A stretch of DNA of 64,000 nt from Eubacteriales bacterium. GTDB taxonomy: Bacteria > Bacillota > Clostridia > Lachnospirales > Lachnospiraceae. A program made the translations under genes and the position numbers. The notes under the pieces are model-generated. The model did not search any database. It was not told where the DNA came from and saw nothing but the letters and a program-made list of their open reading frames with translations. Position 1 is the stretch's first letter, and every line of letters begins with the position of its first letter. The stretch lies in assembly GCA_030524745.1 (NCBI GenBank), contig JAUNGC010000004.1, positions 62,001-126,000 on the forward strand. Reading direction: 5' to 3'. Shown one piece after another: positions 11,010-19,346 of this stretch.

Positions 11010-11801
11010 ATGCATAAGGAATTGGAACGGGTAAATTATCATGGGCATTGTGAACGCTGCAGACATGCGCGGGGACCTGCCCGGTCGTATGCGGAAGAGG
11101 CGATCAGGAAGGGACTGGTGAGACTGGGCATTTCAGATCATCTTCCGTTTCCGGACGATCGTTTCGGACTGCGTATGCCCTATTCGGAAATGGAGGACTA
11201 TCTCCGGGAAATCCGGGATTTAAAAGAGGAAATGAAAGGAATACTGAAAATATTCTGCGGATTTGAAGGCGAATATTTCAAAGAGGACCGGAAATATTAT
11301 GAGGAACTGCTTGCCGATGACAGGTGCGAATATTTGCTGCTGGGACAGCATTACTTTCCGGCAGCACAGGGCGGTCTGGTCAATGCCTATCAAATTAAAG
11401 ATCCCATATTATGTGAAGATTACAGCCGCAGCGTGGTAGAAGCCATGAAGACCGGATATTTCCGCTATGTGGCGCATCCGGACCTGATATTTATCAATGA
11501 TTTTGCGTGGGATATTCATTGCGAGCGGGCCTGCGATATTCTGATTGAAGGCGCGCTCCGGTACCATTTTCCTCTGGAATATAATGCGAACGGTTTTCGC
11601 AGAAAGAAGCAGATGTATGCGGACGGTGAACGTTATCCGTATCCGTATGAAAGGTTCTGGCAAAAAGTGAAAACTGCAAAGATCGATGTTTATGTCGGTT
11701 CTGACTGTCATGAACCGGAACAGGTTTATGATGATGTGGTAGAAATGGCTTATGAAAAGTTGGAAGAGATGGGAATTATTCCAGAAACGGATTGGCTCTG
11801 A
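11010..11801 (+). CDS. PHP-domain phosphatase, histidinol-phosphatase (HisJ/HisK) type
   Basis: The 263-residue protein belongs to the PHP metal-dependent phosphoesterases, which in this size class usually act on L-histidinol phosphate. The first metal motif is HGHCERCRH (His11, His13), a variant of the usual HxHT. Later metal ligands are visible in GISDHLPFP, CGFEGEYF, LLGQHYF, VAHPDLI and GSDCHEPEQ. It stands alone between two terminators with no other his genes nearby, so the substrate is assigned by family only. The start has only a weak ribosome site (AAAGGA about 14 bases upstream). The end is convergent with purC, and the two share a terminator. Confidence 0.8.
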   Translation: MHKELERVNYHGHCERCRHARGPARSYAEEAIRKGLVRLGISDHLPFPDDRFGLRMPYSEMEDYLREIRDLKEEMKGILKIFCGFEGEYFKEDRKYYEELLADDRCEYLLLGQHYFPAAQGGLVNAYQIKDPILCEDYSRSVVEAMKTGYFRYVAHPDLIFINDFAWDIHCERACDILIEGALRYHFPLEYNANGFRRKKQMYADGERYPYPYERFWQKVKTAKIDVYVGSDCHEPEQVYDDVVEMAYEKLEEMGIIPETDWL

Positions 11802-11836
11802 AATCAGTATCCTGCGTGGCCCAAAAAGATAAAAAA

Positions 11837-11893
11837 AGAAACAGGCGCTGCAGCCCCCGACTGATGTCCGGAAGAGGGAATGCGCCTGTTTCT
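11837..11893. terminator. Bidirectional terminator between the PHP gene and purC
   Basis: AGAAACAGGCGC pairs with GCGCCTGTTTCT. A-rich sequence lies on the left and CTTTTTA on the right, so it can end transcription from both convergent genes. Confidence 0.85.
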
Positions 11894-11956
11894 CTTTTTA
11901 TGGCAGATTTTATTACCGTTCTGAAATTTCCTGAACGCAGCGCTGCAAGTTCTGAA

Positions 11957-12832
11957 TCAGAGTTTTTCCCCTGTCAGAAGTTCGTAGCCCTGCAGATATT
12001 TTGCGATGGTTTTGTCCGCAACGTCCTGAGGAAGCGTCCAGTCGTTGCCGGGATTTTCTTTCAGCCAGTCGCGGGCAAACTGCTTGTCAAAGGAAGGCTG
12101 ACCGTGTCCGGGTTCATAGCCGTCTGCAGGCCAGAAACGGGAACTGTCGGGTGTGAGCATTTCGTCGCCCAGAACGATGTTGCCGTCTTCATCCAGACCG
12201 AATTCAAACTTGGTGTCCGCGATAATGATGCCGCGGCTGAGCGCATAATCCGCGCACTTCTTGTAAAGTGTGATCGTATAATCGCGCAGTTTGGAAGCGT
12301 ATTCGCTGCCTTTGCCGGGAAATCTCTTTTCCAGATATTCGACGCTTTGCTCATAGGAAATATTCTCGTCATGATCGCCGATTTCCGCCTTGGTGGAAGG
12401 GGTATAAATTGGTTCAGGGAGTTTGTCGGCTTCCTTAAGGCCTTCCGGAAGACGAATGCCGCATACGGTACCGTCCTTCTGGTAACTCGCCCAACCGCTT
12501 CCGGTGATATAGCCGCGAACGATACATTCTACGGGCAGCATTTCCAGCTTTTTGCACAGCATGCTGTTGCCGTCATAGGCGGGCTGGCGGAAAAATTCGG
12601 GCATGTCCTTCACATCAGTGGAAATCATGTGATTAGGAAGGATATCGTTGGTCATGTTGAACCAGAATTTTGACATCTGGGTCAGCATGGTTCCCTTCTT
12701 GGTAATGGTGTTCTTTAAAATTACGTCAAAGCAACTGATGCGGTCAGTCGCAACCATAATCAGGCTGTCGCCGTTGTCATAGATCTCACGGACTTTTCCT
12801 TCTTTTATGGGTTTCATTACTTCAACACTCAT
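11957..12832 (-). CDS. purC: SAICAR synthetase
   Basis: It joins aspartate to CAIR with ATP to give SAICAR in purine synthesis. The product starts MSVEVMKPIKEGKVREIY and has 291 residues. This is the longer eukaryote-like form of PurC rather than the roughly 240-residue form, with the family signatures GYITGSGWASYQKDG, TDRISCFD and DTKFEFG. The open frame runs 43 codons further upstream, but the ATG at 12832 has a GAGG ribosome site and matches the family start. It is monocistronic with no other purine genes nearby. The long form also fits the substrate-loop LPEGLKEADKLPEPIYTP. Confidence 0.96.
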   Translation of the reverse strand: MSVEVMKPIKEGKVREIYDNGDSLIMVATDRISCFDVILKNTITKKGTMLTQMSKFWFNMTNDILPNHMISTDVKDMPEFFRQPAYDGNSMLCKKLEMLPVECIVRGYITGSGWASYQKDGTVCGIRLPEGLKEADKLPEPIYTPSTKAEIGDHDENISYEQSVEYLEKRFPGKGSEYASKLRDYTITLYKKCADYALSRGIIIADTKFEFGLDEDGNIVLGDEMLTPDSSRFWPADGYEPGHGQPSFDKQFARDWLKENPGNDWTLPQDVADKTIAKYLQGYELLTGEKL

Positions 12833-12884
12833 ATCTTTACCTCGCTGTATTGTATGGATTTTGGTGGTGAAAGTTTCCTCTATA

Positions 12885-12913
12885 AGTAAAGCAGAATTGT
12901 GTTTAAAAATCAA
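12885..12913 (-). promoter_or_regulatory. Possible purC promoter
   Basis: On the minus strand TTGATT and TTTACT are separated by 17 bases, about 55 bases before the purC start. Both boxes are imperfect, so confidence is modest. No purine riboswitch-like fold was recognised in the leader. Confidence 0.4.
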
Positions 12914-12964
12914 TAGGATTTTGAAAAACGCCGCCAAATCCCGCGAACGCGGGCATGGCACGTA

Positions 12965-13849
12965 CTATTTGGGCTGATAAGCTTTCCAAAATCTTTCCAT
13001 ATATTCTTCTGCATTTTGCTGTGAAAGAGAAAACTTTTCCATTAATTTCATCATGGTTTCTTGTCTGGAGAGTTTAAATTCCATGCAAATATCTATCAAA
13101 ACTCCAATTCCGGCTTCCCTTCCGAGTTCAAACTCGTCTTCACGGATCTTTTTGAGTTCAATTTCTTCATTGTATTCAAAAATCGACATTGCCATTACCT
13201 CCGCTTTCTGCGTCAGCAAAAATTCTGCAAGAATTCCTTCCTGTATACATTTATTAACTGTACGTTTTACAGCTTCATCAATTCTCATCTCTTTTGCATA
13301 TCTTCTGACGCGATCCACATAAATGCAATATTTTTTTAAGGTTCTGCACTTCTCTAAAAGTTCTTTATTTTTTCCTGAATTGATGTTGAGCATCAAAACT
13401 TTCAGTTCCAATTCGGGTACAGTCACTTCTTTTTGAAATGCATCTGATAATTTTAAAATCTGTCTTTCCGGCTGATCTTTTGTACCAGTGTAAAACACCA
13501 CAAATCTGGGAACCGGAATCTTTATCAATTTTGACGAATATATCGATTCATTTCTGAAATATTTTTCCAATTGCCTCGCAACGTAAATCAAATCCCGCAA
13601 AGGCATATTGGGATTAAAAGAGGACTGTTGTTCATAAAGATTTAAAGTCGAATCCAACAGAAACGAAACGTCATTCTTTACATTCATGAAAATCGCACTT
13701 TCCAGCGTATAGACTTCCAGATCGTCCGGATTATCATAGAATGTTTCATTCAATGCGTTATAAAGCTGCAAAAGTTCCTTTTTGTCTTTGTACAACATAC
13801 GGAATATCGTATCTTTGTACTTTCTCATCACACTTAATTGTTCTGCCAT
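12965..13849 (-). CDS. Rpn-family / PD-(D/E)XK nuclease-like protein
   Basis: This 294-residue protein resembles the Rpn (recombination-promoting nuclease, once called putative transposase) group common in gut Clostridia. The core is residues about 35-120: KNDVSFLLDSTLNLYEQQS followed by NPNMPLRDLIY, where the Asp and the E-x-Q set form a PD-(D/E)XK-like site. A C-terminal region rich in charged helices (about 200-290) follows. The gene looks more AT-rich than its neighbours, which suggests separate ancestry. The ATG has an AAGGAG ribosome site. Family members are associated with RecA-independent recombination; the role here is unknown. It lies 242 bases from a long-inverted-repeat element, with no evidence that the two are linked. 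I see nothing certain between 13850 and 14091. Confidence 0.75.
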   Translation of the reverse strand: MAEQLSVMRKYKDTIFRMLYKDKKELLQLYNALNETFYDNPDDLEVYTLESAIFMNVKNDVSFLLDSTLNLYEQQSSFNPNMPLRDLIYVARQLEKYFRNESIYSSKLIKIPVPRFVVFYTGTKDQPERQILKLSDAFQKEVTVPELELKVLMLNINSGKNKELLEKCRTLKKYCIYVDRVRRYAKEMRIDEAVKRTVNKCIQEGILAEFLLTQKAEVMAMSIFEYNEEIELKKIREDEFELGREAGIGVLIDICMEFKLSRQETMMKLMEKFSLSQQNAEEYMERFWKAYQPK

Positions 13850-14091
13850 AGGCTGCTCCTTTCTGTAGTTACGTGACAGGAGCAGCGTTCATCCCAGCTC
13901 TCCTGCCTGTCATTGGAAATTGGTAAGCATAGAGTTCCTGAAATGAAATGCGAACACATACTCAATATTGTCGTTCGCAGTAAAGAAATAAAGAATGGAT
14001 CGGATTCTTAGAAATTTATGCTTGTTGTTATCCTAGCATGAATCAGAAATAAATACAAGGTGCTAAAGTTTGATTTTCAGGATAAATGCAT

Positions 14092-14460
14092 CAAGCGGCC
14101 ATCGGTCTTTGCGCTATATGCCAGTCGCTTCTGTCCGGAGCCTGCCGCCCTGTCCTGCCCGGCGTTGGGAGGCGCACAGGTATTTTTGCCATTCCGATAC
14201 TCAAATCGGGAATTTCCAGCCAAAGCGCCAGCCCGTTCCAAACTGTGAGCCGTTGCGCGAACTCGCGTCAAAGCCAGGCTTTGACGCTCAGACAATACGC
14301 ATCGGCTCACAGGAACGTTCTGACGTTTTGGGGAATTTCACCGATTTGAATATAAGTCATGGCTGCAAATACCTGTGCGTCTCCCAACGCCGGGCAGGAC
14401 AGGGCGGCAGGCTCCGGACAGAAGCGACAAGCACACGGCGCAAAGATCGACGGCCGCTTG
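14092..14460. repeat. Long-inverted-repeat structured element, copy 1
   Basis: Arms 14092-14184 and 14368-14460 (93 bp each) are reverse complements, with about 60 bp nearly perfect next to the core. The core (14185-14367) folds further: GCCAT/ATGGC (14188/14359), TCAAATCGG/CCGATTTGA (14201/14341), CCAAAGCG/CGTTTTGG (14220/14324), CGTTCC/GGAACG (14234/14312), TGTGAGCC/GGCTCACA (14244/14304) and a tip hairpin GCGTCAAAG/CTTTGACGC (14265/14279). Blocks shared with copy 2 are GCGCnAACTCGC, GCTCAGACA, CAGGAACGTTC, TTTGGGGAATTT and ATATAAGTCATGGCT. Short open frames cross it on both strands but follow the palindrome and are not credible genes. Function unknown. Confidence 0.88.
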
Positions 14461-14496
14461 TCGCGTTTATTCCGGTTAGCTTTTTCGGTTTTGCGC

Positions 14497-14525
14497 TTGA
14501 CAAATATTTTTCGATTCATTATAGT
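14497..14525 (+). promoter_or_regulatory. Strong sigma-A promoter for the valS leader
   Basis: TTGACA and TATAGT are separated by 17 bases. This is the best housekeeping-type promoter in the region. It begins 36 bases after the long-inverted-repeat element, so that element is outside the valS transcript. Confidence 0.88.
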
Positions 14526-14531
14526 GATAAA

Positions 14532-14876
14532 AAGGAAAAGATAATGAAGAAGAGGAGTACACATCCCCTGGCTGACAGAGAGAGCGTCTCACCGGCTGCA
14601 AGGACGTTTCGGCAACAGAATGTGGAAGGTAGCTTCTGAATCGGAAAGCTGAACACCAGAGTGAAGTCGGACAGGCAGCATGCTGCAGATCCGTTTTTGC
14701 TCCGGTAAAGTAAGTTTTCACGGCCGATCCCCGTTACCGGACAGCAGCTTTCGGAATATCGAAAGTATAAAATGAGGCTGTTTTTGGCGCACAGAGCGCA
14801 GACAACAGTGAACAAAGGTGGTACCGCGTATACAATGACGCCCTTTGGTGATGCAAGATCGCCAAAGGGCGATTTT
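14532..14876 (+). promoter_or_regulatory. T-box leader of valS
   Basis: A T-box reads the charging state of a tRNA, here expected to be tRNA-Val, and lets transcription continue when the tRNA is uncharged. The T-box sequence AAAGGTGGTACCGCG (14814-14828) contains the UGGN that pairs with the tRNA acceptor end. It is followed by the competing terminator CGCCCTTTGG/CCAAAGGGCG plus ATTTT (14839-14876). The upstream part has the length and AG-rich features of stem I (AGAGAGCGTCTC). A GTA at 14629-14631 in GGTAGCTTCTGAA is a candidate valine specifier codon, but the stem I fold was not fully worked out. Confidence 0.85.
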
Positions 14877-14879
14877 GCG

Positions 14880-15060
14880 CGAACAACGAGTCGAATGGGG
14901 ATGCTTGCATCCGCATTCGACGACTGCGCGTACAGCGAGCCGAAGGTGAGCGCGCGATATGGCAGAGCCGGAAAGCTTCAAGAGGAACTGCCATATCGGA
15001 AGAACAACGAGTCGAACGCGGATGCTGCTATATCATATCAGAAGAACAACGATCCGCAGA
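14880..15060 (+). repeat. Hairpin cluster between the T-box terminator and valS
   Basis: After the T-box terminator the leader continues for about 195 bases. GAACAACGAGTCGAA occurs at 14881 and 15003, and a shorter GAACAACGA at 15043. Hairpins are GTCGAATG..CATTCGAC (14890-14921) and CGATATGGCAG/CTGCCATATCG (14955-14998). Such structure between a T-box terminator and its start codon is unusual. It contains no credible coding signal and its role is unknown. Confidence 0.6.
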
Positions 15061-15071
15061 AAGGAGCACAC

Positions 15072-17735
15072 ATGAGCAGAGAACTTGCAAAGACCTATGA
15101 TCCTCATGGCATTGAGGACCGACTTTATCAGAAGTGGATGGAAAAGAAATATTTCCATGCCGAAGTAGATTATTCCAGAAAACCCTTTACCATCGTGATT
15201 CCCCCTCCGAATATCACCGGACAACTCCACATGGGACATGCGCTGGATAACACCATGCAGGATATTCTGATCCGTTTCAAACGGATGCAGGGCTACAACG
15301 CCCTCTGGCAGCCCGGCACCGATCATGCCAGCATTGCGACAGAAGTGAAAATTATTGAAAATCTGAAAAAAGAAGGCATCGACAAGCACGATCTGGGCAG
15401 AGACGGCTTTCTGGAGAAAGCATGGGAGTGGAAGAAGGAATACGGCGGCCGCATCATCAACCAGTTAAAGAAGCTGGGCTCTTCCTGCGACTGGGACAGA
15501 GAGCGGTTCACCATGGACGAGGGCTGTAATCAGGCCGTTACCGAAGTGTTCTGCAAGATGCATGAAAAAGGCTGGATTTATAAAGGCAACCGGATCGGCA
15601 ACTGGTGTCCGGTATGTAAGACCTCCATTTCCGATGCGGAGGTGGTATACGAGGAGCAGGCAGGCCATTTCTGGCACATCAAATATCCGCTGATCAATGA
15701 AGACGGCACGGTGAGCACGACGGAATTTCTGGAGTTTGCGACCACCCGTCCGGAGACCATGCTGGGCGATACTGCTGTCGCAGTCAATCCCGAGGATGAA
15801 AGATATACGAATCTGGTGGGCAGAAAGCTTCTGCTTCCTATTGTGAACCGGGAAATTCCGATTGTGGCGGACTCCTATGTGGATATGGAATTCGGTACCG
15901 GCGTCGTAAAGATTACGCCCGGCCATGACCCTAACGACTTTGAGGTCGGCAAGCGTCATAACCTGTCGGAAATCAACATTTTAAACGACGATGCGACCAT
16001 CAACGAAAATGGCGGCAAGTATAACGGCATGGACCGCTATGAAGCGAGAAAGGCCATTGTCAAAGAACTGGATGAGATGGGACTGCTGGTTTACATCGAG
16101 GACTATTCTCATAATGTCGGCACCCACGACCGCTGCGGCACGACGATTGAGCCGATGATTAAAAAGCAGTGGTTTGTGAAAATGGACGAACTGATCAAGC
16201 CCGCTGTGAAGGCAGTGCAGGACGGCGAAATCAAGCTGATTCCGGAACGCATGGAAAAGACCTATTACAACTGGACTGACAATATCAAGGACTGGTGCAT
16301 TTCCAGACAGCTCTGGTGGGGACACCGGATTCCCGCTTATTACTGTCAGGAGTGCGGCGAGACTGTAGTGGCGAAGGAAATGCCTGCGGTTTGTCCGAAG
16401 TGCGGATGTACGCATTTTGAGCAGGATCCCGATACGCTGGATACCTGGTTTTCTTCCGCGCTGTGGCCCTTCTCCACTTTGGGATGGCCAAAGCAGACGG
16501 AGGACTTGAAGTATTTTTATCCCACGGACGTGCTTGTGACCGGATACGATATCATTTTCTTCTGGGTCATCCGCATGATTTTCTCCGGCTATGAGCAGAT
16601 GGGAGAAAAGCCCTTCCATACGGTGTTGTTCCACGGCCTTGTGAGAGACTCTCAGGGGCGCAAGATGAGCAAGTCCCTCGGAAACGGCATCGATCCGCTG
16701 GAGATCATCGACAAATACGGCGCGGATGCGCTGCGCCTGACGCTGATTACAGGCAATGCGCCCGGCAACGATATGCGCTTTTACATGGAGAGGGTGGAAG
16801 CCAGCAGAAACTTCGCAAACAAGGTATGGAACGCTTCCCGCTTCATCATGATGAATATGGAAGGAAAAGAGATTTCCGAAGCTGCGAAAAAACATCTGCA
16901 GCCTGTGGATAAGTGGATTCTTTCCCGTTTAAACAATGTGGTCAAAGAAGTGACCGACAACATGGAAAGCTATGAACTGGGCATCGCGGTGCAGAAGGTT
17001 TACGACTTCATCTGGGACGAGTTCTGCGACTGGTATATCGAGATGGTGAAGCCCAGACTGTATGCGACGGATGATGCGGAAAGTCAGGGAGCGGCTTTGT
17101 GGACCTTAAAGACCGTGCTTATCGATGCGTTAAAGCTTCTGCATCCCTATATGCCTTTCATTACGGAAGAGATTTTCTGCACCCTGCAGTCCGAAGAGGA
17201 ATCCATCATGATTTCTTCCTGGCCGGTATATCAGGAGGAAAGAAGCTTCCCGAAGGAAGAGCAGGAGATTGAGATAATCAAAGAAGCGGTTCGCGGCATC
17301 CGCAACGTGCGCACCGACATGAACGTTGGGCCCGGCAAAAAGGCGCATATATTTGTGGTCAGCGGAAAGCAGGAAATGCTGGACATTTTCACGGAGGGCA
17401 AGCTGTTCTTCGCTTCCCTTGCGGGCGCATCTGATGTGACCATGCAGAGCGACAAGAGCGGCATTGCAGAGGACGCGGTTTCCGTGGTGATCGCAAACGC
17501 GACGCTGTATATTCCTTTTGCGGAACTTGTGGATATCCAAAAGGAAATCGAACGTCTGGAAAAAGAGGAAAAACGCCTCGGCGGAGAACTGGCCCGCGTC
17601 AACGGCATGCTCAACAATGAAAAATTCATGAGCAAAGCGCCGGAAGCGAAAATAGCGGAAGAACGCGGTAAGCTTGAAAAATATACAAAGATGATGGAGC
17701 AGGTAAAAGAGCGCCTGTCTCAGTTGAGAAAGTAA
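15072..17735 (+). CDS. valS: Valyl-tRNA synthetase
   Basis: It charges tRNA-Val. The 887-residue class I synthetase has the HIGH-type motif [16 protein letters not shown] (about residues 40-55) and the KMSKS motif [13 protein letters not shown]. The editing domain contains [17 protein letters not shown], and zinc-like cysteines occur in YYCQECGE and VCPKCGC. A C-terminal coiled coil (about 810-887, [16 protein letters not shown]) binds tRNA. The frame is open 100 codons further upstream through the T-box, but the ATG at 15072 has AAAGGAG and the family start [16 protein letters not shown]. Expression should follow valine supply through the T-box. Confidence 0.98.
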   Translation: MSRELAKTYDPHGIEDRLYQKWMEKKYFHAEVDYSRKPFTIVIPPPNITGQLHMGHALDNTMQDILIRFKRMQGYNALWQPGTDHASIATEVKIIENLKKEGIDKHDLGRDGFLEKAWEWKKEYGGRIINQLKKLGSSCDWDRERFTMDEGCNQAVTEVFCKMHEKGWIYKGNRIGNWCPVCKTSISDAEVVYEEQAGHFWHIKYPLINEDGTVSTTEFLEFATTRPETMLGDTAVAVNPEDERYTNLVGRKLLLPIVNREIPIVADSYVDMEFGTGVVKITPGHDPNDFEVGKRHNLSEINILNDDATINENGGKYNGMDRYEARKAIVKELDEMGLLVYIEDYSHNVGTHDRCGTTIEPMIKKQWFVKMDELIKPAVKAVQDGEIKLIPERMEKTYYNWTDNIKDWCISRQLWWGHRIPAYYCQECGETVVAKEMPAVCPKCGCTHFEQDPDTLDTWFSSALWPFSTLGWPKQTEDLKYFYPTDVLVTGYDIIFFWVIRMIFSGYEQMGEKPFHTVLFHGLVRDSQGRKMSKSLGNGIDPLEIIDKYGADALRLTLITGNAPGNDMRFYMERVEASRNFANKVWNASRFIMMNMEGKEISEAAKKHLQPVDKWILSRLNNVVKEVTDNMESYELGIAVQKVYDFIWDEFCDWYIEMVKPRLYATDDAESQGAALWTLKTVLIDALKLLHPYMPFITEEIFCTLQSEEESIMISSWPVYQEERSFPKEEQEIEIIKEAVRGIRNVRTDMNVGPGKKAHIFVVSGKQEMLDIFTEGKLFFASLAGASDVTMQSDKSGIAEDAVSVVIANATLYIPFAELVDIQKEIERLEKEEKRLGGELARVNGMLNNEKFMSKAPEAKIAEERGKLEKYTKMMEQVKERLSQLRK

Positions 17736-17799
17736 ACGGATCCGTCGTCTGCGGCGGGCAGCATCATAAATGGTCTTACGCTGACGCGGAGAGATTACA

Positions 17800-17827
17800 G
17801 GCGGTAAAGCTTGACAGCTTTGCCGCC
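17800..17827 (+). other. Hairpin in the valS-folC gap
   Basis: GGCGGTAAAGCT pairs with AGCTTTGCCGCC around TGAC. No T-run follows, so it may shield the folC leader or mark a processing site rather than end transcription. Confidence 0.5.
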
Positions 17828-17867
17828 GTATTGTGTAAAGAGGACGGAAAAAACGGAGAAAAGCGAT

Positions 17868-19187
17868 ATGATGCAGTTAACCTGGGAATCGGCAGAAAAA
17901 TATGTTCTTGAATTGCCTCTGCATACGAAAAAGAATCCTTTTGAAGTGACAAAGGCGTTTTATGAATGGATGGGGGAACCGGGGAGCGCATATCCCGTGA
18001 TTCATGTGGCGGGAACGAACGGGAAGGGATCTGTCTGCGCATATATCAACAGCATATTAAGCGAAGCGGGATATCGGACGGGAATGTTCACGTCTCCCCA
18101 TCTTGTGGATATCCGGGAACGCTTTGTATATGAAAATGAACAGATTGCGGGACCGGAATTTGCCCGACATCTGGAAAAGCTGCAGGACCGGCTGAAAGTT
18201 TATGAAAACGGCTCCTATCAGCCGACCTTTTTTGAGACGTTGTTTTTTGTTTTCCTGTTGTGGATGGAAGAAAAACAGCCGGACTGTATCCTGCTGGAAG
18301 CGGGAATCGGCGGAAGACTGGATGTAACCAATGTGGTCAGCCGTCCGGCGGCGGCGGTGATCACGCGCATTGGGCTGGACCACTGCGAATATCTGGGAAA
18401 TACGGCGGTTCAGATTGCCGGGGAGAAGGCCGGCATACTGAAAAAAGGAACGCCGGCCGTCTGCTTTGAGACGGATGAAGCCGTGACCCGGGTTTTTGCC
18501 GGAAAAGCGCAGGAATTGTCGATTCCGCTGGTGACCGTGTCGAAAAGGGAGATCGCTTTCTCAAAATTAAGGAAAAATTACATTGATTTTTTTCTGCAGT
18601 CTGCGTATGATAGAGATATTGAAGCCCGACTGGACACGACGGCGCTGTATCAGACTGAGAATGCGGCGTTGGCGGTCCGGACGCTGGAACAGTTAACGCA
18701 CCTTTTTCCGGTAACGGTTGACCAGATACGGCAGGGCCTGTCCCGGATGCGGTGGGAAGCCAGAATGGAGGAAATCGCGCCGGATATTTTTCTGGACGGA
18801 GCGCATAATCCGGACGGAATCCGCGCTTTTGTGGAAAGCGTGTCAAGGGACGGTTATGACGGGCGGCGCTGGCTGGTGTTCGGCGCGTGTGCGGACAAGT
18901 CGGTTGAAGAGATGGCTTCTGTTTTGCAACAGTCAGGATTGTTTAAACGGGTGACTGGAACGCTGCTTGAGAGCAAACGGAGCCTGACAAAACGGGAATT
19001 GACAGATTTGTTTGCGCAGGGGCGTCCGGAGATGGATTTTGTTTTTGAAGATGCTGCGCATGCTTTCGCTTCGGTTTTGCGGCAGAAGGAGGAAGACACC
19101 AGAGTTTACATTGTGGGTTCCCTGTATCTGGCGGGAGAAGTGAAACGTTATGGGAAAGAGAAGAACGCGGAGGTAAGCCATGATTAA
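17868..19187 (+). CDS. folC: Folylpolyglutamate synthase / dihydrofolate synthase
   Basis: FolC adds glutamates to folates and, in many bacteria, also makes dihydrofolate from dihydropteroate. The product has 439 residues. The Mur-ligase-type P-loop is VAGTNGKGSV (about residues 46-55), with FTSPHLVDIRER after it, the central domain LEAGIGGRLDVTNV and the C-terminal DGAHNPDGIR. The frame extends to 17811, but ATG at 17868 (MMQLTWESAEKYV) has GGAGAAAAG in front and gives the usual N-terminus. It follows valS, an order common in Bacillota, and overlaps the next small gene by 8 bases. Confidence 0.96.
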   Translation: MMQLTWESAEKYVLELPLHTKKNPFEVTKAFYEWMGEPGSAYPVIHVAGTNGKGSVCAYINSILSEAGYRTGMFTSPHLVDIRERFVYENEQIAGPEFARHLEKLQDRLKVYENGSYQPTFFETLFFVFLLWMEEKQPDCILLEAGIGGRLDVTNVVSRPAAAVITRIGLDHCEYLGNTAVQIAGEKAGILKKGTPAVCFETDEAVTRVFAGKAQELSIPLVTVSKREIAFSKLRKNYIDFFLQSAYDRDIEARLDTTALYQTENAALAVRTLEQLTHLFPVTVDQIRQGLSRMRWEARMEEIAPDIFLDGAHNPDGIRAFVESVSRDGYDGRRWLVFGACADKSVEEMASVLQQSGLFKRVTGTLLESKRSLTKRELTDLFAQGRPEMDFVFEDAAHAFASVLRQKEEDTRVYIVGSLYLAGEVKRYGKEKNAEVSHD

Positions 19188-19335
19188 TTTTGAAGACGAA
19201 TTGAAGAAATTTCATCCCAGCCTTGAGATCGACGAGGCGGAAGATGTTATCATAAACCACAATTTAACGGACTTTACGGATATTCTGGTACAGATGGTAA
19301 AGGAGCATGAAGAAAAGGCGCAGAAGGAAAATTAA
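19180..19335 (+). CDS. Conserved small acidic protein, 51 residues
   Basis: A 51-codon gene begins inside the folC stop region (ATG at 19180, ribosome site GCGGAGG) and ends 11 bases before the TPR gene. The product starts MINFEDELKKFHPSLEID and ends KEHEEKAQKEN. It is acidic, predicted helical, with no signal peptide or cysteines. The tight spacing on both sides and the good ribosome site argue that it is real. I do not recognise a function; the operon places it with folC and the zinc-ribbon/TPR protein. Confidence 0.72.
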   Translation: MINFEDELKKFHPSLEIDEAEDVIINHNLTDFTDILVQMVKEHEEKAQKEN

Positions 19336-19346
19336 GGAGTGGTTTT

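Noticed and set aside
12916-12964. Terminator for the Rpn gene on the minus strand
   Set aside because: A small CCCGCGAACGCGGG hairpin exists, but the T-run is separated from it by about a dozen bases, so it was not called.
14070-14639. 189-codon open frame across the first element
   Set aside because: It crosses both arms, a promoter and the T-box leader, and repeats its own arm in reverse; not a protein.
14772-15071. 100-residue N-terminal extension of valS
   Set aside because: It translates the T-box and hairpin leader; ATG 15072 has the proper ribosome site and family start.
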